This document shows, one piece after another, positions 1-5,445 of a DNA stretch of 7,182 nucleotides. Source of the DNA: an uncultured Verrucomicrobiales bacterium (GTDB taxonomy: Bacteria; Verrucomicrobiota; Verrucomicrobiia; Verrucomicrobiales; Akkermansiaceae). The number at the start of each line of letters is the position of its first letter. The stretch's first letter is position 1. The notes beneath the pieces were generated by a model. It saw only the letters and a program-made list of their open reading frames with translations. It did no database searches and was not told the origin of the DNA. Made by a program: the position numbers and the translations under genes. Location of the stretch: assembly GCA_937969125.1 (NCBI GenBank), contig CALBVA010000251.1:1-7182 (forward strand), in the 5' to 3' direction.

Positions 1-1515
1 GCTCTCCAGCTGGGCGGTTATGCGGCAGCCTTCCGGAATGCCTCCATCCAATCGGCGATCTCCGCCGGGTCCGTCGGAAACATCGCGGTGAACGCGATCT
101 TCTTCGATAATGTTGGGGAGACTCGGATTGATTGGACCATACTCTCGAATGCGGCTGATGCCACGGCCTTCGCGGATTCCCTGGATGCTCTTGTTAACAC
201 CGGTGGTGGTGGGACCGCGATCGGCAATGGTATCGAGGCTGCCACTACTGCCATCACGACCAATGTTTACGATGGCGCGCGGAAGGTGATCGATGTCTCC
301 GGTGATGGACAAAACGGAAGCGGGGTTTCATTGGCCGTGGCGCGTGATGCGGCAATCGCGGCAGGGGTCGATGCGATTAATGGCTTGCCAATCGGCAATC
401 AGTCTCTGGAGGATTATTTTCGCGATAATGTCATCGCTGGGAACGGATCATTCGTAGAAGCGGCAAACGGCTTCGAGGATTTCGAGCGGGCGGTGCTTGC
501 TAAGCTGCAGCGTGAGATTCTCGGTCGCCCGGCTGATGACCGTCTGGTGCTTGCGGGTCTGCGACCGATTGCAATTTCGCTGGCGCGGACGATGAGCCGC
601 GACGTCGGTGGCCGCCTTATGCAGCTCCGCTCAGGAGTATGGCCGGAGATGGAGGAGGGGGCAATTGCTCCTCAGATCGATGCGGACCCGAAGGGAGGCC
701 TCAGTAAGGCAGTGATTCCGGCCGCCGGTCCGGCGATGGATCGCTGGCATGTCTGGGGTGATCTTTACTTCGCGAATCAGGACTACGATGAACAGGTCGC
801 AGGGGCCGGAACGAGCCGCACGATTGTTTCTCCGGACTCGGAGGTCGATATTTTTGGGGGATCTGTGGGTGTTGATTACCGGCTTAATGAGAACCTCACT
901 CTCGGTCTCGCCTTCGGTGCGGCTGATGGAGATGCGGATCTGGATGGAGTCGCTGATGTTGATCTGCAGAGTTACTCTGTGATGCCCTATCTTTCCTACT
1001 ACCAGCGGAATGCAGTTGGCACCGGAGATCTCTGGGCGGACCTGCTCTATTCATACGTTGATACCGAATACGATGTCCGCGGTGGCGGGACACGGATTGA
1101 GTATGAAGGGGAGTCTCATCAGATTGAATTCAATACCGGGATTAATTTTAAGTCCGGTTCGCTTCTTCACGGGCCGTTTGTGCAGGCGCGTTATATCGAT
1201 GGAGAAGTAGATAGCGGGATTGATTTTGAGAGCTTCGCAACCCAGTTGGGCTATCAGGTCTCTGCACCGATGACGATGGGCACGGGCACGCTGATTCCGC
1301 AGGTTCGGGTGGCCTGGGAGCATGAGTTTGAATCCGATCAGGGCTCGATTGCCGGTTTCCGGAATGCCGAGTTGGACGAGGATCTCTTTGTTGGAGGTCT
1401 GGGACTCACCTATGTTATGGACAGTGGGTTCCATGTGGGTGCGGACTATGAGGCTCGTATTGGCAGTGATTCCGACAGCCATTATCTCGGTCTGCGTGCT
1501 GGATTCCGCTTCTAA
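1..1515 (+). CDS. DUF1194 (vWA-like) / autotransporter beta-barrel fusion protein, 5'-truncated
   Basis: The frame is open from the first base, so the start lies upstream; the ATG at 88 is internal because conserved DUF1194 sequence (GYAAAFRN, SAISAG) already precedes it. The visible part is 504 residues. Residues 1-175 match DUF1194, a von Willebrand A-like domain: DWTILSNAADA, the glycine-rich GGGGTAIGNGIEAA, KVIDVSGDGQNGSG, and a closing FERAVLAKLQREI. The N-terminal DxSGS metal-site motif and any signal peptide would lie outside the window. Residues 176-245 form a linker. From about residue 246 (MDRWHVWGDLYF) to the end, alternating aromatic/polar strands finish in LGLRAGFRF with a terminal Phe, the usual signature of an autotransporter or outer-membrane barrel. 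The likely role is an outer-membrane protein with an exposed or periplasmic vWA-like passenger that may bind a ligand; its partner is unknown. The gene is followed by a strong terminator. Domain calls are by recognised motifs, and function beyond localisation is inferred. Confidence 0.82.
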   Translation, partial: ALQLGGYAAAFRNASIQSAISAGSVGNIAVNAIFFDNVGETRIDWTILSNAADATAFADSLDALVNTGGGGTAIGNGIEAATTAITTNVYDGARKVIDVSGDGQNGSGVSLAVARDAAIAAGVDAINGLPIGNQSLEDYFRDNVIAGNGSFVEAANGFEDFERAVLAKLQREILGRPADDRLVLAGLRPIAISLARTMSRDVGGRLMQLRSGVWPEMEEGAIAPQIDADPKGGLSKAVIPAAGPAMDRWHVWGDLYFANQDYDEQVAGAGTSRTIVSPDSEVDIFGGSVGVDYRLNENLTLGLAFGAADGDADLDGVADVDLQSYSVMPYLSYYQRNAVGTGDLWADLLYSYVDTEYDVRGGGTRIEYEGESHQIEFNTGINFKSGSLLHGPFVQARYIDGEVDSGIDFESFATQLGYQVSAPMTMGTGTLIPQVRVAWEHEFESDQGSIAGFRNAELDEDLFVGGLGLTYVMDSGFHVGADYEARIGSDSDSHYLGLRAGFRF

Positions 1516-1552
1516 AAATTTCAGAGGCCGGACAGGTCTTTTTCAGACAATG

Positions 1553-1590
1553 AGGCACCCTGATCGGTTTTCGGCGGGGTGCCTTTTTTT
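1553..1590 (+). terminator. Rho-independent terminator after the autotransporter gene
   Basis: AGGCACCC (1553-1560) is perfectly complementary to GGGTGCCT (1577-1584), giving an 8-bp stem with a 16-base loop. A run of seven T (1584-1590) follows directly. It lies 38 bases after the autotransporter stop codon. The longest possible reading frame of the next gene begins inside this hairpin (GTG at 1579), which argues for a later start for that gene. Confidence 0.85.
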
Positions 1591-1638
1591 ATTTCGTATC
1601 GGGGATCTGATGACACCTTGCCGGTGAGAATGACCGCG

Positions 1639-2637
1639 ATGGAGGAATTGGAGAAATGGGTAACCGGGCGGCCGGAGTTTGTCGGTCATCGGTTCTTCCG
1701 GACCTCGGGGAGTAGTGGAGTCGAGAAATGGGTGGCTTTGTCTGATCGAGCACTGGAGTGGTCTGCGCGATCGGTGATTGAGCGGTTTTTAATCGGTCCT
1801 GATGAGGTGCTGGGTTTGGCCCTGCCGGAGAATCATGTGGGAGGGTTTGGCGTGGTTTTACGGGCGGCGTTAGCGGGTGCGAGATTGGCGCGTTTCGAAG
1901 GGCGTTGGGATGCGGGGCGATTCGCGACTTGGTGTGAGCAGGAAGGGGTGACCATCACTTCGCTCGTTCCGACACAGGTGCATGATTTGGTGGAGAGGAA
2001 GCTCATTGGACCAAAAAGCCTGAGGTTGGCGATCGTAGGTGGAGGTGCGTTCGATGAGGAGTTGAAGGAGCAGGCGCGTGAATTGGGGTGGGTGGTGCAA
2101 CCGAGTTACGGGATGACTGAGACGTCATCACAGGTTGCGACTGGCGATGGCCTCCCGCTTTTATCGGGATGGGAGGCACGCATTGAGAACGGATGCTTGG
2201 CCTTGAAGGGTAGGGGGTTATTCACGGCGATTATAACAAAAGAATCAGGTGGGTTTGTCAGTCGGGATCCAAAGGTGGAGGGTTGGTATTTGACGACGGA
2301 TCGAGCGGAACTCACCGATGGTCGGCTAAAGATTTTGGGGCGCGCTGATCGCACCGTAAAGGTGCTGGGTGAGCTGGTGAATCTCAATGAACAGGAGGAG
2401 TTTTGGCGTGAGAAACTCGCGTGCGAGGTCGCTCTCGTCGCCCGTCCACACGATCGGAAAGGGTGCCAATTGATCCTCTATTATGAAGGAGGGGACCTTC
2501 CGAATGAGGTTGGCCGTTGGAATGCCGAGCGGCCGGGGCCGGAACGGATTGAGGTTTTCAAGCCGCTTCCCAAGATACCCAGAACGGAATTAGGGAAGAT
2601 TGATCGGCGGCTTTTGATGGAATACGCGGACGATTAG
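1639..2637 (+). CDS. menE: Compact acyl-adenylating enzyme, probable o-succinylbenzoate-CoA ligase (MenE)
   Basis: This is a member of the ANL superfamily of adenylating enzymes, 332 residues from the chosen start. Motifs in order: the phosphate-binding loop TSGSSGVEKW (22-31), A5 SYGMTETSSQ (156-165), A7 YLTTDRAEL with Asp221, A8 GRLKILGRADRTVKVLGE (228-245), and the A10 lysine in RTELGKIDRR (Lys320). MenE activates o-succinylbenzoate with ATP and joins it to CoA in menaquinone synthesis. The MenE call rests on small size, overall pattern and family memory; other acyl-CoA ligases remain possible. Well-studied MenE proteins are about 450-490 residues, so this one lacks much of the usual N-terminal region, as some Bacteroidetes and Verrucomicrobia forms do. 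ATG 1639 was chosen because GGTGAG (1623-1628) lies 10 bases upstream. ATG 1630 is an alternative; GTG 1579 lies inside the preceding terminator. No other menaquinone gene is visible beside it. The phosphate loop has VEKW where PKG-type residues are usual. Confidence 0.72.
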   Translation: MEELEKWVTGRPEFVGHRFFRTSGSSGVEKWVALSDRALEWSARSVIERFLIGPDEVLGLALPENHVGGFGVVLRAALAGARLARFEGRWDAGRFATWCEQEGVTITSLVPTQVHDLVERKLIGPKSLRLAIVGGGAFDEELKEQARELGWVVQPSYGMTETSSQVATGDGLPLLSGWEARIENGCLALKGRGLFTAIITKESGGFVSRDPKVEGWYLTTDRAELTDGRLKILGRADRTVKVLGELVNLNEQEEFWREKLACEVALVARPHDRKGCQLILYYEGGDLPNEVGRWNAERPGPERIEVFKPLPKIPRTELGKIDRRLLMEYADD

Positions 2638-2679
2638 CGTTGCCATGAGAGGGAATTGATGGACATTTAAGGTAACTGA

Positions 2680-2793
2680 ATGAAAACGAGCAAAGCTCAA
2701 ACCGCAGCGGAGGCACGACGGCTTCTGGTGCGGTTTTTTTGTCCCTCCGTCGTCAACACCACACCTCCTTCTGCTCGCAATGCCCGAAGCTAA
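2680..2793 (+). CDS. Possible 37-codon leader ORF overlapping the phoH start
   Basis: ATG 2680 to TAA 2791-2793 encodes a 37-residue peptide beginning MKTSKAQTAAEARRLL. TAAGGT (2668-2673), a good Shine-Dalgarno match, ends 7 bases before the ATG and is the best ribosome-binding signal in this region. The frame runs through the terminator-like hairpin and ends 14 bases inside phoH in a different frame, an arrangement suited to translational coupling or attenuation. The peptide matches no family I recognise, and the frame could be open by chance. Its existence as a translated leader is inference. Confidence 0.3.
   Translation: MKTSKAQTAAEARRLLVRFFCPSVVNTTPPSARNARS
2699..2740 (+). terminator. 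Terminator-like hairpin between menE and phoH
   Basis: AAACCGCA (2699-2706) pairs with TGCGGTTT (2729-2736), and an inner GAGGC (2710-2714) can pair with GCTTC (2721-2725). A T run (2734-2740) overlaps the right arm. It fits an intrinsic terminator for menE, 62 bases after its stop. Because only 39 bases separate the T run from the phoH start, it could instead act as an attenuator in a phoH leader. Confidence 0.65.
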
Positions 2794-4306
2794 AAAGAAA
2801 ACCAATTCCACCCATAAGACCGCAAAACGAACTCTCAAGACTCTCGATGCTCCGGCCGAAACCTCACTCACAGCAGAGCAGCTGGAGCGCTTTGGCCTCA
2901 TGGCTCCTAAGGCCAAAGCGAAGCACTACGTCCTCGATACGAATGTGCTCCTCCATGACCCGGCGTGCCTGAATCGCTTCCAGGAAAACCACCTTTGCAT
3001 TCCCGCAGATGTTCTTTCGGAATTGGACCGCTTCAAAAACGAACAAACCGAACGCGGTGCGAACGCCCGCAAGGTCCATCGTGCGCTCACCAAGATTTTC
3101 GATCTCAAAAGCGAGGTTACCAAGGGCGTCCCCACCGATGGCGGCGGCACGATCCGACTCGTTATCTATGACCCGAAGGCCTGTGAACAGAGCAGTCGGA
3201 ACCTTCGTCAATTCTACCGTATTTTCCCGGATCGCGAGAGCGTGGATCATCGTATCCTCGCCTGCACCCTCCTTTTGCAAGGGCATGTTGATCCCCCTGT
3301 TGTCCTCGTCACGAAAGATCTGAACATGCAGCTCAAGGCCCGGGCGGTCGGCATCACTTGTGAGGATTACTTGAATGACAAAGTGGATCCGCAGGATTCA
3401 GCAAAGAAGGAGATGATGCGAATCCCGCTGGATCCGAATGAACTCCAGCGCTTTGCCAGCTCGGGCGAAATTGAGTTAGAGGGCGAACGCATCGCCGCTC
3501 TTCATATCAACCAATATGTTCTCCTCGAAGCGGGCGAGAAACAGACTATCCCCGCGCGCCTCGATTCCTCTGGAAAGCTCGTCCGCCTCGTCGTGCCGGA
3601 GGTCCTCCGCATTCCCGATGGGAACCACCTGAAGCCGCTGAACCTTGGTCAAAAATGCTTCATCGATGCCCTCCTGAATCCGGAGATCTCCCTCGTCACC
3701 TGCTTCGGTCAAGCCGGCACCGGAAAGACCCTGGTCGCCATGGCGGCTGGTCTCCACGGCGTCTTCGCCCGTGATTACAACGGCCTCACCGTGAGCCGTC
3801 CGGTCGTCGCGATGGGAAATGAAATGGGCTACCTTCCCGGTTCGCTCGAGGAGAAAATGCGCCCCTGGCTCCAGCCGATTTACGACGCCCTGGAGCTCCT
3901 CATGACTCCGCAGAATGCCCAGGGACCGAAGCGGAAGCGGAATAAATCTGACAATGACGCCCCGCATCAAAAACCCTACGACGACCTCGTCAACCAGGGC
4001 GTTATTGAAGTCGAAGCCCTCGCATACATTCGCGGGCGCTCCATCCCGAATCGCTTCTTCATCCTGGATGAAGCCCAGCAACTCACCCCGAAGGAGGCCA
4101 AGACCGTCGTCACCCGCATGTCGCGTGGATCGAAGCTCGTCATGGTTGGCGACCCTGCCCAGATCGATCACCCTTACGTCGACAGTCGCAGTAATGGCCT
4201 CGTCTTCACCCGGCAGCGCATGCGCGGTCAGGGCTTCGCAGCCCATGTCACCCTGAATCGCGGCGAGCGCAGTGATCTCGCCGAAGCCGGTGCACGATTG
4301 ATGTAA
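2780..4306 (+). CDS. PIN-PhoH family ATPase (PhoH-like protein with N-terminal PIN domain)
   Basis: A 508-residue protein. After a lysine-rich, probably disordered N-terminus (1-45) comes a PIN nuclease domain: HYVLDTNVLLHDP with acidic Asp53, then VLSELDRFKNEQ, an acidic DHRILACTLLLQ and VLVTKDLNMQLKARA. The C-terminal PhoH ATPase domain carries Walker A GQAGTGKT (310-317), Walker B ILDEAQQ with Asp430-Glu431, sensor-like GDPAQID (457-463) and the typical ending VTLNRGERSDLAE. PhoH proteins are P-loop ATPases of the helicase type; PIN-PhoH proteins are thought to unwind and cut RNA in the cytoplasm. A basic, low-complexity stretch near residues 377-395 (PKRKRNKSDN) lies before the conserved YIRGRSIPN. 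ATG 2780 has no visible Shine-Dalgarno sequence (upstream bases are pyrimidine-rich); Met41 (2900) is a possible later start just before the PIN domain. It heads a likely operon with the next two genes, 31 bases upstream of the lipoprotein gene. Confidence 0.92.
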   Translation: MPEAKKKTNSTHKTAKRTLKTLDAPAETSLTAEQLERFGLMAPKAKAKHYVLDTNVLLHDPACLNRFQENHLCIPADVLSELDRFKNEQTERGANARKVHRALTKIFDLKSEVTKGVPTDGGGTIRLVIYDPKACEQSSRNLRQFYRIFPDRESVDHRILACTLLLQGHVDPPVVLVTKDLNMQLKARAVGITCEDYLNDKVDPQDSAKKEMMRIPLDPNELQRFASSGEIELEGERIAALHINQYVLLEAGEKQTIPARLDSSGKLVRLVVPEVLRIPDGNHLKPLNLGQKCFIDALLNPEISLVTCFGQAGTGKTLVAMAAGLHGVFARDYNGLTVSRPVVAMGNEMGYLPGSLEEKMRPWLQPIYDALELLMTPQNAQGPKRKRNKSDNDAPHQKPYDDLVNQGVIEVEALAYIRGRSIPNRFFILDEAQQLTPKEAKTVVTRMSRGSKLVMVGDPAQIDHPYVDSRSNGLVFTRQRMRGQGFAAHVTLNRGERSDLAEAGARLM

Positions 4307-4337
4307 CTTCCGTCCTCTGATAAGAACTCCCCTAGCT

Positions 4338-4931
4338 ATGAATCCCACCCGCATCCTCCGTCTCCTACCGCTCCCTCTGGTGTCGGTATGGGTGCTGATG
4401 CTCGGCGGCTGCGGACTCAGCACGCCCTCCAGCCCTCCGCCTCCATGGGCGGAGGAAGTCACCCGTGAGGTCGGCGCCCTGGGCATTCAAAACTGGATCA
4501 TCATCGCAGAGTCTTCCTTCCCTGTCGCCTCCCGCCGTGGTGTCCGCACCGTAGTGGTCGATGCGGACGTTCCCGAGCTCGTTGACTTCGTCATTAATGA
4601 GTTGGAGAAATCCGAGACCGTCAATCCCTCCTTCAACCTCGCCCGGGAGCTGCCCTTCGTGAAGAATGACAATGCTCCCGGTATCGATGAATTCCGCCGC
4701 CAGCTCAAGGAGGCCCTCCACGGTCATCAGGTTCGCGAAATGGATCATCGCTCGCTCACCTTGCTTGCGCATAGTGAATCGGCCAAGTATGCCGTCCTCG
4801 TCCTCAAGACCCGGACAGCCCTTCCTTACTCGAATGTCTTCATCGAACTCGACAGTGGATACTGGGATCGGGAGTCGGAGGATGCCCTCCGCCGCGAAAT
4901 CGCCGGAGCGCAGGATCGCAAACCAGAATGA
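4338..4931 (+). CDS. Predicted lipoprotein with RbsD/FucU-like domain
   Basis: A 197-residue protein. The N-terminus has basic residues, a hydrophobic stretch and a lipobox LGGC with Cys25, so a lipid-anchored envelope protein is predicted; a proline-rich spacer (33-36) follows. The rest resembles the RbsD/FucU fold (pyranose mutarotases): LG..NWIIIAESSFP (48-62) aligns with the family's LGH.D..V..DA..P segment, DHRSL with His137 aligns with the TTHEQF region, and LPYSNVFIELDSG (162-174) aligns with SPYANI. Tyr164, Asn166 and His137 match family active-site positions, while the first family His is Ile50 and the Asp is Glu58. This alignment is from memory of E. coli RbsD and is moderately certain. 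RbsD proteins are normally cytoplasmic, so lipidation is odd; a sugar-binding role outside the cytoplasm is possible but unproven. No Shine-Dalgarno sequence is seen. It is 31 bases after phoH, and its stop overlaps the next start (ATGA). Confidence 0.75.
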   Translation: MNPTRILRLLPLPLVSVWVLMLGGCGLSTPSSPPPPWAEEVTREVGALGIQNWIIIAESSFPVASRRGVRTVVVDADVPELVDFVINELEKSETVNPSFNLARELPFVKNDNAPGIDEFRRQLKEALHGHQVREMDHRSLTLLAHSESAKYAVLVLKTRTALPYSNVFIELDSGYWDRESEDALRREIAGAQDRKPE

Positions 4932-5248
4932 CCCCAGTGATGAAGAGAACTCCGGAAGAAATCGACCAGGAACGTGAAGAAGCCTGGGTGGGCGATGCCG
5001 TGCTCGCCCTCTACGTCCGCGAGTGGCTCTTGAGAGAGAAAGGTAAAATTGATGGCGACTCCTTCATCCGCGCCACCTCCAATGACTTCCTTCGCCTTGT
5101 TGGGAATCCCACTTCGGTGGAAGCGGAGATCGGCCGACTTTACCAAAAAGGCGGACTCCAGGCTGGCTTCGATTACGTTGAGACCAAGCTCATCCCGCTC
5201 TTCGAGCAGCGTGAAAAAGTCCGCGACCGCCAGAAAGCCCGGCGCTGA
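4928..5248 (+). CDS. Very small RNase III-fold protein, Mini-III-like
   Basis: A 106-residue protein. EAWVGDAVLALYVREWLL (18-35) closely resembles the opening of Mini-ribonuclease III (AYMGDA...YVR in B. subtilis MrnC) and the FLGDAVL signature of RNase III, placing catalytic Asp at Asp23. SVEAEIGRLYQKGGLQ (63-78) matches the late FEALIGA.YLDGGL segment, placing the metal-binding Glu at Glu65; KLIPLFEQ also fits. The earlier signature glutamate is Ala19, as in Mini-III. The gap from Asp23 to Glu65 is 42 residues, against about 66 in A. aeolicus RNase III and about 83 in Mini-III, so the helical middle is strongly shortened. There is no double-stranded RNA-binding domain. The start ATG 4928 overlaps the previous stop as ATGA, with AGGA about 12 bases upstream; ATG 4940 is an in-frame alternative. 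The likely role is processing of structured RNA, perhaps 23S rRNA precursors as in Mini-III. Family is inferred from motifs; activity is untested. Confidence 0.75.
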   Translation: MTPVMKRTPEEIDQEREEAWVGDAVLALYVREWLLREKGKIDGDSFIRATSNDFLRLVGNPTSVEAEIGRLYQKGGLQAGFDYVETKLIPLFEQREKVRDRQKARR

Positions 5249-5445
5249 TCCGGATGGGGAAGGATTGTAATTTCGCCTCACCGTTTTTGCGCCATCTTCG
5301 TAAACCTCTCTCAGATCGAGTATCACAGTGCCGAATGTCAGAGAATCGCTCTCGTACAGAGCGGAGGTCGTGCTGACGGAAAGTATTTCTACAAGTCCCT
5401 GATCAGTCCGAAATATTGCAATCGCCTTGAAGAGGCTGCTCGCTC
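5249..5445. other. Convergent intergenic region with no supported gene
   Basis: This 197-base gap separates the 3' ends of the RNase III-like gene (+) and the beta-helix gene (-). No T-rich intrinsic terminator is evident for either gene. It contains one perfect 6-bp hairpin (5347-5363). It is free of stops in one frame on each strand: the + frame continuing past the RNase III-like stop runs to TGA 5456 but has no ATG or GTG start, and the - frame starts only at a TTG (5449). Confidence 0.5.
5347..5363. repeat. Short inverted repeat in the convergent gap
   Basis: CGCTCT (5347-5352) and AGAGCG (5358-5363) form a perfect 6-bp stem with a 5-base loop CGTAC. There is no T run on either side, so it is at best a weak factor-dependent or bidirectional termination element; it could also be chance. 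Confidence 0.35.

Noticed and set aside
1579..1638. N-terminal extension of the MenE-like protein from GTG 1579
   Set aside because: The GTG lies inside the hairpin of the upstream terminator and the extra 20 residues show no family similarity. ATG 1639 has GGTGAG at suitable spacing.
2659..2670. Mini ORF ATG GAC ATT TAA with purine-rich GAGAGGG upstream
   Set aside because: Three codons are too few to support coding, and the purine-rich stretch is probably coincidental.
2715..2753. Possible alternative pairing of ACGACGG (2715-2721) with CCGTCGT (2747-2753), resembling an antiterminator
   Set aside because: It is only a 7-bp match in GC-rich DNA and matches no known riboswitch or T-box. 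Too weak to list as a feature.
3476..4486. A 336-codon open frame on the - strand opposite phoH and the lipoprotein gene
   Set aside because: It mirrors two genes with clear motifs (Walker A and B, PIN, lipobox). Its product has no recognisable domain, and long antisense frames are common opposite C-ending codons.
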